Assembly (NCBI RefSeq): GCF_000005505.3
Contig: NC_016132.3
Span: 44,778,914-44,842,913 of the forward strand
Length of the DNA stretch: 64,000 nucleotides
Reading direction: 5' to 3'
Source: Brachypodium distachyon
Lineage: Eukaryota > Streptophyta > Magnoliopsida > Poales > Poaceae
Below, piece by piece: positions 34,422 to 45,992 of this stretch. The notes under the pieces are model-generated. The model saw nothing but the letters and a program-made list of their open reading frames with translations. It was not told the DNA's origin and ran no database searches. Within the stretch, counting starts at the first letter, position 1. Each line of letters starts with the position of its first letter. Both the position numbers and the translations under genes were made by a program.

Positions 34422-37400
34422 TGTCACATCCCAAAATTTCAAACTTTTACAAATGCATTGCACCCATGAGCATCATGCCACAATTGCATATTTGAATTCA
34501 AATTTTGAATCTCAAAAGGGCTTTAAGAGACTTTGTTTCATTTTGAACCCTAGGGTTTACACCCATTTGAGTTTTGGATTTTCAAACCAATAGGTTTTAT
34601 GTATAAAAGGGGTTTAGTGCATATATAAGCTATCCCATAATTTTTGGATAATTATTTGGAGTTGAAAAAGTATTCTATTTAAATAGATATATGGCCCTAA
34701 AGGCATTTATAGGGCAAATGTATTTTTATACATTTTATTTTGAAGAGAAACTACTTCCATAAGTTGGATCATGGTAGAACATGATTTTACAAATTTTCTG
34801 GGATTTTCTGGGATCCCTCGCGCGCCGCAGACTTGCCAGCCCAGCCGCCCCGCGCGCGCGCCCGTATCGCTGAAAGGTGGGGCCCACCTGTCAGGGGCTT
34901 CTTCCCCGGAAGGAAAGCCCCCGCGTCCGCCGCGCGCCTTCCTTCTTCGCCGCCACACGCTCACCGCCGGATTCCCCTCGCTCCGTCCCTTAATCCTTGA
35001 GCCCGAGCACGTCCATAAATAGCCCATGCCCTCCTCTCTTCTTCCCCCTTGTTTCCCCAGCCAATCACGCCGCCTGGCCGCCCCGATTCTTCGTCGGAAA
35101 ACCTTCGGCCGCCGCCGTTTCTTGCGCCTCTCCGACGAGCCACGAGGTTAGAGCCTACCCATCTCGTCCTTTCTTCTTCCCCACGTCCGTGCGCTCATTT
35201 TGACACGCTTCGTGCTTCGTTTGGTGCTCTGCAGCCTCCGGACGCCGCCCGCTCGTCCTCGCCGGAGTCCGGTGACCGTGCCGCCGTCTTCGCACGTCCT
35301 AGGCAAGCCCTCCGACCTCTCGAAGCCGCGCCGACCCCGTCACCGAGCGCCCCGCGCCGCGCCGCGTCCGTGCCCGCGCCGCCGTACCCTCTGTCTCCGA
35401 TGACCGCCGCCGCCGCCGGTAAACCCTAGAACTCCCCTCGTCCGTCCGATCCGGATCCGAGGGCTAAGATTAGATCCCGTTTTAATTTTTAACCGAACCG
35501 TTATGCACCAATCAGGAGCCGCCACGTTTCACTGCGTAAATAAAATGATAATGTAATTTTAATTCCCCGGATTAATTAAATGGCATTTTGCAGATAGGCC
35601 CCTGTAATTTCAAATGATCATAACTTTAAATCTGTTTGGCCAAATTTAATGATCCACACCTTTTTGGAATCCTTAGGAAATGTAGAATCCCTTGCCACTG
35701 TCTAAATTCAAATTTGAATATTTGAATCACATTCAAATTACAGATTAGGGTTTTATGCCATTTAAATCATAACTAATTATTTAGAAGTCCTTTTTGAATG
35801 AAACCAGTGCCTAAAATTTTGTTTTAATGTCCTCTGTCCAATGGGACAGAGAAATAAATATTTTGAATTAAATTGCTTTGCAGATGCAAATAAAAACCTC
35901 ATTTTATGGTTTAAACCCTAACTTTTGCTTTTTTTTTAAAACCCTAATTACATATGTTTAATTCTCAAGGCATTGGATCAATAGATCACCCAAATAAAAT
36001 AAACCAAACTCATGTCACATGTTTTGCATTGCATCATGACATACATATTCTTTTGCTTGTATGGTGTGTTTATGTATGTGTATGTTTGCTTGATTGTATA
36101 GTTTTCTCGGAGAGCGAACTGTGTGATTGCGAAGAGTGTTTGAATAACAACTTATATCAAGGCAAGTTCACTTTGACCATCATCCCATTATTTCATTATG
36201 CACTAGATTTTATTAGATGCAATGATAGGATTATTATTATATCTATGCTAGCTATGATCTGTCCTTGTAGTATAGGATACCTTTGCCATGACTTCACCAC
36301 CAATTGCCATCGTAGTAGTAAAATGCTATGCTATGATATGATAATATACGAGGGTGGTATTATTACAATGTGATACGATTGAAATTACAATATGATTTTC
36401 CTAGTGTATGGCAAAACAAGTAATTCAATGAACCGTCCTGGGTGGGCTGCTTTGAGTTTTTGGATGTCGTGATGTTAGGTCCATTTCTATGGGGCCCACT
36501 GAATCGTCTCTCTGTGTGATTCAGGAGCGTCCATGGTCGTCTCCCCGTGCGATTCGGGGAGCGCCTGCGTCCCAATGTGGGATGCCACCCGGGATAATCA
36601 GAGACTGGACTAGTTTCCTGTTTAGTAGCTTCCAGTACAACCACATGGTATTATGGGCTCTGCCAGGATGGATGTAAGAAATATGAACCCGGATCCGAGG
36701 TGACATCGGTATGTAGCAGTGTAGGTGGGGGCGCCTCCCTCAGGTGGTCTGGGGGATTATGTTCTGAAAATTCCTGTAGTCGATGCCGTTGCTACTCTAC
36801 CCTGAGGACAGCAAGGGATTAATACGTCGATTTCTTGTGGGTAAAGTGTATCTCCTCTCGAGAGTGTCAAACTAAGTACTTAGCCGTGTCCCCGGTTACG
36901 GACAATTATGAGCAACTAGATATTGGGGCTGTAAGGAAGGTCTCACTCATTCCAATTTCCTAATAAAATGAATGGTTTGAACCAGGTAGGAGCATTGATG
37001 TTTCTACTCAATGTGCCTGGACATGGGTGTTTCTACCCCGTGTCCAATAGAATTCAAAACTATTTGTTCAAAAATGATAGGATTTGAATAATGATGTTTT
37101 TATGCAAAATAGCCAAACCCCACTTAGCCAAACTATGTATGTATTTGGTAGGTCCTTTATAACTCTAGTGAGCTTGCCAATACATTCAAATGTATTGACC
37201 ATGTAGTGGCTGCAATTAATAATGCAGGTGAAACTGACGAAGAGTGAGGTTCGTCGATATTTATTTGGGTCATGTGCTTACATTCCAACATGCTCTCTCC
37301 TCTGGGAGTAGATGATGCCCTTTTACTCTACCTTTCCACTGCAGCTTCATGATACATTTTATCATGGTTTTGAACACTATTTGTTTATGCTGGCCTAGGA

Positions 37401-37573
37401 GGTCATGCAAGTTTGTAAGTACAATTTATGTTCTGGATGATATGATGTAATAAAGTACTTTTGACATTTGTATGTTGGTATTACATCTTGAATTGTGTGT
37501 GCTAGTGAGTCGATCCAGGAACTAGCACAAGTAAGCACAGAAATCGAACCCTTGGTGAAGGGGGATCGCTTCA
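34422..37573 (+). mobile_element. 5' LTR of element E
   Basis: 3.15 kb from TGTCACATCCC to GGGGATCGCTTCA, followed by the primer binding site. ATTTT (34417-34421) precedes it as the likely left target duplication. It contains a short palindrome (34875-34889), TATA-like ATAAATA (35015-35021), a leader donor at 35418, the Cys-rich block (36102-36161), a terminal exon (37228-37247) and AATAAA (37449-37454). It is the only copy with an ATG (35400-35402) close to the leader donor in the phase the next exon needs. Confidence 0.9.
36102..36161 (+). other. Cys-rich exon-like block in E 5' LTR (60 nt)
   Basis: Acceptor TGTATAG, donor CAAG|GCAAGT. Reads ...FSESELCDCEECLNNN.... The terminal exon at 37228-37247 then gives G-E-T-D-E-E-stop. 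Against the solo LTR copy several differences are silent or exchange D with E. Confidence 0.5.
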
Positions 37574-37575
37574 GA

Positions 37576-37587
37576 CGGTATCAGAGC
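37576..37587 (+). promoter_or_regulatory. Primer binding site of E (initiator tRNA-Met)
   Basis: CGGTATCAGAGC, two bases after the LTR end. It matches the tRNA-iMet complement except for the first base. Confidence 0.85.
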
Positions 37588-38055
37588 AATGTGTTGCCTG
37601 TAGGAACGTGACCCTAGTTTGGATTAGGATAAGACAAGACCAAAGACCAAACCTTAGGATTATTTCTTATCCCTATCTGATCTATATCTATATACATACT
37701 TTTTATTCCTTATCCCTATTCATCTAAATCTTTGCATTTATATCTTACATATGCATGACAGGTTTATTGTTTTATTCCACATATACACCGAATACTATGT
37801 TTATTACCACATATGCATGCTTAATATATTATACCACATATGCATATTCGATTTTTACACCACACACCACTATAATCATGTTGCCATGTTATTCACATAT
37901 TATTATGCATCCAATTTTATATTTACATTTCCACCATTGATATTAATGTTTATCACTTGATTCCCACTCTACCACTTTTATTTTATTTTTACTTACATTC
38001 GACCATTTGATCATGTCACTGATACTCCCTTATCTACCTACTTTATTTTCTATAG

Positions 38056-38924
38056 ATGGGAAGCCCAACACCGTTCGGCAACGTACCGCCGTTCACCAGA
38101 GTCTACTACCCCTCCACGGACGACGACTAATTGTTCAGTGCCCCTTTGGCGGCACTGTGTGCTTTCCTCGACCTGCCACCACCCAGGTTCAGAGGCCGAG
38201 TTGAGACCGCCGCACCCGAGGGATGGCAGCCACGGTGGGAGATCGAGGCGAAGATCCGAGGGCGTGAGATCGCGCCAGCTACGCCGGATATCACCTTCAT
38301 CAGCCACTACCCCACTTCGAGCAGGGCCTTCAGTTCGCCATGCAGCGCGCTTTCGCACAGGTGTGCCGGGACTATCGGCACGAGTTCCCCGAGGACTCCC
38401 CCTTCCTCCTCTTTGGAAGGCGGAACCATGCATGCTCGGCAGTGGCTACGACCAATGACGAGGATGCAACCCCAGTGACGACCCACTTCGAGAACATGGA
38501 GATAAACACCGTGGACTTGGAGTCTTGCCTTGAGCACGAGATGACAAGGGCCGACCTAGCTGAGGAGCATGTTGGTAACTTGATGGGAGAGAAGACCCAG
38601 TGGCTGGAGGACAAGGCCGTGTTGGAGAACACTATCCTCAACATGGGAGACGCCATCGAGCAGCTGCAGTATGAGAGGGACCAGGCTCGCTACTACTGCG
38701 AGCAGTTCCAGGCGTTCATCGCAGCTGCAGCCGCAGCCGCACCAGCTGCAGCACCGGCGCCTGTCCAGTTCCCACCTCCACCACAGGATCAGGAGATGGA
38801 GCCTCAGGAAGAGGAACCGACTGAGGAGGAGCCCCAGGAGGTCCACGAGATGGACACCCCTGCCACCAACACCCGCTGCAAGATGAAGGCGAACGGGACC
38901 ACACCGACAGCCACACTCCCTTAG
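38056..38924 (+). pseudogene. ORF0 of element E (extra ORF upstream of gag)
   Basis: The ATG directly follows ATTTTCTATAG, an acceptor-like site. The layout equals D ORF0: FGNVPPFTRVYYPSTDD, LCAFLDLPPPRFRGRVE, EAKIRGREIAP, FAQVCRDYRHEFPEDSPF, a coiled-coil-like middle, an Ala-rich run, PPPPQDQE and an acidic EEEPTEEEPQEV tail. A TAA lies at 38128-38130 and a 1-base deletion near 38313 shifts the frame. The protein family is not recognised. Confidence 0.72.
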
Positions 38925-39221
38925 ATCTGTTGATGCCTACCAGACTTTATCTTTTCTTCTAGTTATCAGTAGTGCGAGTTAGTCTTTGACGATACAATCT
39001 ATGTGTATGGCAAAGTAGGTCGATTTCTTTTTCCTCGTACTCTTTTCCTTATGGGCAATGTCCCACCATAAACAAGTGTGTTTTGTTATGATTTTTTTTC
39101 AAAACCTTTTATGTTTGTTGAGTGTATGATTGATATATGCTTGAGTTACTACCTTGTTTTGAGGGTTTAGTTATCCTTAGCTCTATTCTATCTGTTTCCT
39201 CATCTATGCTACCCTAAACAG

Positions 39222-42200
39222 ATGCCTCCGAGATGCCGGAACCCCGCCAACAACGCCGAGGCTAACAATGCCAACGCAGAAGGGAATGCTGCCACCATGC
39301 AACAGTTATTGGCCGCCCAGACCCAATTCTTCCAGATGATCACCCAACAGTTGGCCAACAACAACAACAACCAGCAGAACCAGCAACACCACCCACCCCA
39401 AGTGGATATGCTGACCAGATTTCTGCGTTTGCGCCCGCCCACTTTTTCCAGCTCCACTGAACCTATTATGGCTGACGATTGGCTCCGATTAGTCAACAAG
39501 AACTTGGTCACCATCAACTGCACTGAGGAAGAGAAGGTGCGGTTTGCAGCTCATCTGCTAGAAGGACCCGCAGCATCTTGGTGGGAGAATTTTCAGATTA
39601 CCACCCCCATCGAGGATGTCACCTAGGACATGTTCCAGGAAGCCTTCCGCACCGCCCACATTTCTGCGAGAGTGCTCAGCCTGAAGAAGAAAGAATTCCA
39701 CAGGCTGCGACAGGGAAGCCGCTCTGTGTCAGAATATATAGAGGTTTTCAACCAACTGTCCCGCTATGCACCGGATGATGTGAACACCGATGCCAAGCCC
39801 AAGGAGAAGTTTTTGGACGGTCTGAATGACGAGCTGTCGGTTCAACTTGCTATTGCTTACACCCCCACTTACCAGTCTTTGATTGACAAAGCCATCATTC
39901 TGGAGAGTAAGCTCACTCAGTTGGAAAACCGCAAGAAGAGACTTCACCAAGGAGGCTCTCACACTGGCCCGCACCAGAAGCAGCGCACCTCCTATGATTG
40001 AAGTGGCAGTTCCTCCTTGAGCAGGAACGGGAACCAGAGTAACCACCGCGGTGGAGGTAATAGTCACAACCACCGCCAGGGAAGCCAAGGACACCACCAT
40101 CAGGGTGGCAATGTGAACCGACATCATCAGCAACACCAGCAGCAGCATCAGTTCGCTCGCCCAAGGACCATCAATGGCAATGGCAATGGCAGGAATACCG
40201 GCAATGGCCAGAACAACAATGGTCAGAACCACAATGCCAACAAAGACATGAGCAAGGTGGAATGCTTTAAGTGTCACAAGATGGGACACTACGCCACCAG
40301 CTGCCCGGACAACCAAGATGGCACTGGGAACAAGCCCAATCCATCCAGAAGGGCCACGTGAATCACGTGGATGTGGAAGAAATCACCGAGGAATCAGGTA
40401 TCATACTTGGCACCTTCCACATTAATGCTTTTGAAGTACTAGTTCTGTTTGACACTGGAGCATCACATTCATTCATTTCAAGAGTATTAGTAGAAAGAGG
40501 CAAATTACCCTCTAAGACCATGGCTAGACCCATGAAAGTGAACTCACCGGGTGGAACAATACTAGCAACCCGACACTGTCGCCAGCTACCCCTAAGTATT
40601 GGGAGACATAATTTTCCCTCTGATCTCATAGTTATAGATTCCCGAGGACTGGACCTAATCTTGGGAATGGACTGGTTGACCTTATATGAAGGATTAGTAG
40701 ATTGTGCCCAGAGGACTGTCACACTCACTACCCCAGACAAAAGACGCATCCGATACAAGTCAACCCATGAGCTTAAGAGACCCAAGGTTAATGCTCTTAA
40801 GGGGGTTAGCGTGGACAAAGTACCGATAGTGAAGGAATACCCAGACGTATTTCCAGAGGAATTACCAGCCATGCCACCGGACCGTGATGTTGAGTTTCTC
40901 ATCGAGTTGATGCCAGGAAGTGGACCCATAGCTAAGAGACCGTATAAGATGGCTGTGGATGAGTTGAAAGAATTGAAGAGGAAGCTAGCTAAACAGTTAG
41001 CGAAAGGTTTCATCCGCCCCAGTTCATCACCATGGGGAGCACCTGTCCTGTTTGTAGAAAAGAAGGACAAGAGCCAACGGATGTGCATTGACTATCGTTC
41101 ACTAAACGAGGTGACAATAAAGAATAAGTATCCCTTGCCCATAATCAATTATCTATTCGATCAATTGAAGGGAGCTCAAGTATTCTCAAAGATCGATCTG
41201 CGATCAGGGTATTTCCAGCTGAAGATCCGAGAGATGGATATACCCAAGACGGCGTTCACCACTAGGTAGGGACTGTATGAGTACAACGTGATGCCTTTTG
41301 GTTTGACCAATGCACCTGCATACTTCATGAACATGATGAACAAGGTGTTCATGAAATTTTTGGACAAGTTTGTCGTAGTATTCATAGATGATATCTTGAT
41401 CTATTCCAAGAGCAAGAAAGAGCATGAGCAGCATCTGCGCATGATTTTGGAAAAGTTGAGAGCGCACCAGCTGTACGCCAAATTCAGCAAGTGTGAATTT
41501 TGGATATCAGAAGTCAGCTTTCTTGGACACATAGTGTCAGGAGCCGGAGTAGCCGTTGACCCAGCTAAGGTTGCAGCAGTTACAGAATGGGAGGCACCGA
41601 AGAACGTCGGAGAAGTCCGCAGTTTCCTCGGACTTGCTGGCTACTACCGGAGGTTCATTGAGAATTTCTCTAAAATAGCGAAACCCATGACTGAGCTCTT
41701 GAAGAAGGAAAAGAAGTTTGCCTGGAATGAGTTTTGTGAAGAGAGCTTCCAGGGATTAAAGAAAAGACTAGTGTCTGCACCCATCCTTGTTTTGCTTGAC
41801 CTACAAGAGGATTTTCAAGTATACTGTGATGCCTCACGTCAAGGATTGGGAGGAGTGTTAATGCAAGGAGGAAGAGTTGTAGCGTACGCTTCGCGGCAGC
41901 TAAAGAGCCACGAAGGCAACTACCCCAGTCATGACTTGGAGTTAGCATCGGTAGTGCACGCCCTGAAGACTTGGAGGCACTATCTGATGGGAAAACATTG
42001 TGAGCTGTTTACTGACCACAAGAGTCTAAAGTACATTTTCACTCAGAAGGAGTTGGATCTGAGGCAGAGAAGATGGTTAGAACTGATAAAAAATTACGAC
42101 CTGAATTTACAATACCATCCAGGCAAGGCTAACGCCATAGCCAATGCTTTGAGCCGCAAGGGCTATTTAAATGGACTAACAGCTGGAGAATTACCACCAG

Positions 42201-43732
42201 AGTTGTGCGAACAGTTCAAGGACCTCAGACTGGAAATAGTGCCGGAAGGTTATTTAGTCACCTTGGAAGTACAGCCCACATTGCTAGATAAGATTAGAGA
42301 AGCACAGAATAAAAGAAAATATGGTTATTGGAAAGGCCAAAGATTTTTGAGAAGACGACCAGGGTACCATATGGTTCGGAAAACGCATTTGCGTACCCAG
42401 GATCCAGGACTCAGAAAGTTGATTATGCAAGAATCCCACGATTCACCGTACTCAATCCACCCTGGAAACACAAAGATGTACATGGACCTCAAGGAAACAT
42501 TTTGGTGGTCCGGATTGAAGCGTGACATCGCAGAGTTCATTGCCTTGTGCAATGTGTGCAGCAGAGTTAAGGCAGAACACCAGAAGCCAGCAGGGTTGCT
42601 GAGACCATTGCCTATACCGGATTGGAAATGAGATAAAATTGGTATGGATTTTATCACCGGTCTACCAAGGACTAGATCAGGATATGATTCTATTTGGGTA
42701 GTGGTTGATCGTTTGACCAAGGTTGCCCACTTTATACCGGTAAAGACCACCTACACCAGTGCACAGTTAGCGAAACGCTACATATCCAGAATAGTGTGTT
42801 TACACGGGGTACCCAAGGAAATAGTTTCAGACAGAGGTACCCAATTTACCTCAAGATTTTGGGGACAACTACATGAGTCTCTAGGAACGAGACTAGAGTT
42901 CAGCACAGCTTTTCATCCGCAGACGGATGGACAGACCGAGAGAGTAAATCAGATCCTTGAAGATATGTTGAGAGCCTGCGCTCTAGATTATGGATCCAGT
43001 TGGGATGACAATCTGCCGTATGCAGAATTTTCATACAACAACAGCTTCCAAGCCAGCATTGGAATGTCACCGTTTGAAGCTTTGTATGGAAGGAAGTGCA
43101 GAACACCATTGTTATGGGATGGTGTAGGAGATCGTAGTCTATTCGGCCCAGATATGATAAAGGATGCCGAAGAAAAGGTTAGACTCATTCGAGACCGGCT
43201 GAAAGTAGCCCAGTCAAGGCGGAAAAGCTACGCAGATTCTAAACGTAGGGAAGTCATCTACGAAGCCGAAGATAGAGCGCATCTCAGAGTTTCACCGATA
43301 CGCGGGGTAAAGAGATTTGGTATAAAAGGAAAGTTAGCACCCCGTTACATTGGACCTTTCAAGATCTTGTCGCGACAAGGAGAGGTAGCATACAAGTTGG
43401 ATTTGCCGGAAGCACTGTCCAATGTCCACAACGTCTTCCACGTATCGCAACTGAAGAAGTGTCATCCTGAGATGGCCGACACACCACTAAGGGATACGAT
43501 ACCCCTTGAAGAAGTTCAATTGCAGAGTGACCTCACCTATGAGGAGAAACCGATCAGAATCTTGGATAAAGCTGAAAGACAGACCCGATGCAAGATCATC
43601 AAGTTTTGCAAAGTCCAGTGGGACCATCATACAGAAGAAGAAGCCACTTGGGAACGCGAAGATGATCTTCGAGAAGACCACCCACACCTTTTTGCTAGCC
43701 ACACCGAATCTCGAGGACGAGATTCATCTTAA
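39222..43732 (+). pseudogene. Element E gag-pol (gag, CCHC, PR, RT, RNase H, IN, chromodomain), defective
   Basis: The most complete gag-pol here. Gag core: LLAAQTQFFQMI, LTRFLRLRPPTF, AADDW-type region, LEGPAASWW, FLDGLNDELSVQL. Then CCHC knuckle [14 protein letters not shown], protease [16 protein letters not shown] ([12 protein letters not shown]), RNase H ([25 protein letters not shown]), integrase zinc end [14 protein letters not shown], core MDFITGLPRTRSG / SDRGTQFTS / TDGQTERVNQ and a chromodomain-like end (EEKPIRIL...KVQWDHHTEEEATWE). Defects: stops at 39624-39626, 39999-40001, 41267-41269 and 42629-42631, a 1-base frameshift near 40345, and a double frameshift around 42310-42390. The frame ends in TAA beside the PPT. 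Chromodomain and motifs indicate a Tekay/Del chromovirus. Confidence 0.92.
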
Positions 43733-43744
43733 GGGGGTTAGGTC
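43706..43744 (+). promoter_or_regulatory. PPT hairpin and polypurine tract of E
   Basis: A perfect 8-bp stem (GAATCTCG / CGAGATTC, 43706-43725) is followed by AAGGGGGTTAGG, which primes plus-strand synthesis just before the 3' LTR at 43745. Confidence 0.75.
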
Positions 43745-45987
43745 TGCAACAACCCAAAATTTCAAACTTTTACATATGCATTGCACCCATGAGCATCATG
43801 CCACAATTGCATATTTGAATTCAAATTTTGAATCTCAAAAGGGCTTTAAGAGACTTTGTTTCATTTTGGACCCTACGGTTTACACCCAATTGAGTTTTGG
43901 ATATTCAAACCAATAGGTTTTATGTATAAAAGGGGTTTAGTGCAGATATAAGCTATCCCATAATTTTTGGATAATTATTTGGAGTTGAAAAAGTATTCTA
44001 TTTAAATAGATATATGGCCCTAAAGGCATTTATAGGGCAAATGTATTTTTATACATTTTATTTTGAAGAGAAACTACTTCCAAAAGTTGTATCATGGTAG
44101 AACATGATTTTACAACTTTGAATATTTGAATCACATTCAAATTACAGATTAGGGTTTTATGCCATTTAAATCATAACTAATTATTTAGAAGTCCTTTTTG
44201 AATGAAACCAGTGCCCAAAATTTTGTTTTAATGCCCTCTGTCCAATGGGACAGAGAAATAAATATTTTGAATTAAATTGCTTTGCAGATGCAAATAAAAA
44301 CCTCATTTTAGGGTTTAAACCCTAGCTTTTGCTTTTTGTTTAAAACCCTAATTACATGTGTTGAATTCTCAAGGCATTGGATCAGTAGATCACCCAAATA
44401 AAATAAACCAAACTCATGTCACATGTTTTGCATTGCATCATGACATACATATTCTTTTGCTTGTATGGTGTGTTTATGTATGTGTATGTTTACTTGATTG
44501 TATAGTTTTCTCGGAGAGCGAACTGTGTGATTGCGAAGAGTGTTTCAATACCAACTACTATCAAGGCAAGTTCACTTTGACCATCATCCCATTATTTCAT
44601 TATGCACTAGATTTTATTAGATGCATTGATACGATTATTATTGTATCTATGCTAACTATGATCTGTCCTAATAGTATAGGATACCTTTGCCATGACTTCA
44701 CCACCAATTGCCATCGTAGTAGTAAAATGTTATGCTATGATATGATAATATACGAGGGTGGTATTATTACAATGTGATACTATTGAAATTACAATATGAT
44801 TTTCCTAGTGTATGGCAAAACAAGTAATTCAATGAACCGTCCTGGGTCGGCTGCTTTGAGTTTTTAGATGTCGTGACGTTAGGTCCATTTCTATGGGGCC
44901 CGCTGAGTCGTCTCTCCGTGTGATTCGGGAGCGTCCATGGTCGTCTCCCCGTGCGATTCGGGAAGCGCCTGCGTCACAATGTCAGATGCCACCCGGGATA
45001 ACCAGAGACTGGCCTAGTTTTCTGTTTAGTAGCTTCCAGTACAACCACATGGTATTATGGGCTCTGCCAGGATGGATGTAAGAAATATGAACCCGGATCC
45101 CAAGTGACATCGGTATGTAGCAGTGTAGGTGGGGGCGCGTCCCTCAGGTGGTCTGGGGGATTATGTTCTGAAAATTCCTGTAGTCGATGCCGTTGCTACT
45201 CTACCCTGAGGACAGCAAGGGATTAACACGTCGATTTCCTGTGGGTAAAGTTTACCACCTCTCGAGAGTGTCAAACTAAGTACTTAGCCGTGTCCCCGGT
45301 TACGGACAATTATGAGCAACTAGATATTGGGGCTGTAAGGAAGGTCTCACTGATTCCAATTTCCTAATAAAATGAATGGTTTGAACCGGGTAGGAGCATT
45401 GATGTTTCTACTCAATGTGCCTAGGATAACAGGAGCATGGGTGTTTCTACCCCGTGTCCAATAGAATTCAAAACTATTTGTCTAAAAATGATAGGATTTG
45501 AATAATGATGTTTTTATGCAAAATAGCCAAACCTCACTTAGCCAAAATATGCATGTACTTGGTAGGTCCTTTATAACTCTAGTGAGCTTGCCAATACATT
45601 TAAATGTATTGACCACGTAGTGGCTGTAATTAACAATGCAGGTGGATCCGACGATGAGTGAGGTTCGTCGTTTTGTCATGGGTCATGTGCTTACATTCCA
45701 ACATGCTCTCACCTTGGAGTAGTGTGGCCCTTATGTTCTACCCTTTTCCGCTGCAGTTTTTGAAACATTGTTTTATGATGTTGAAACCATATTTGTTTTA
45801 TGCTGGCCCAAGAGGTCATGCGAGGTTGTTAGTACTATTTAAATTCTGAATGATGCGATGTAATAAAGTACTTTCGACCTTTGTTCCTGTATACTTCATC
45901 GTGAAACTGTGTGTGCTAGTGAGTCGATCCAGGGACTAGCACAGTAAGCACAGAAATCGAACCCTAGTAAGGGGGAGGATCGCTTCA
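43745..45987 (+). mobile_element. Chimeric 3' LTR of E joined to the end of LTR F
   Basis: The first about 370 bp match E's 5' LTR. At about 44115 some 920 bp of the GC-rich block are absent, and the final about 340 bp (45650-45987) differ clearly from E's LTR end. The right end is followed by GAAAG, which pairs with the duplication left of F rather than E. This fits recombination between E's 3' LTR and the remaining part of F. The Cys-rich block is kept at 44506-44565, with the terminal exon at 45642-45661. Confidence 0.8.
44506..44565 (+). other. Cys-rich exon-like block in E/F 3' LTR (60 nt)
   Basis: Acceptor TGTATAG, donor CAAG|GCAAGT. Reads ...FSESELCDCEECFNTN.... The terminal exon at 45642-45661 gives G-G-S-D-D-E-stop. 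Confidence 0.5.
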
Positions 45988-45992
45988 GAAAG

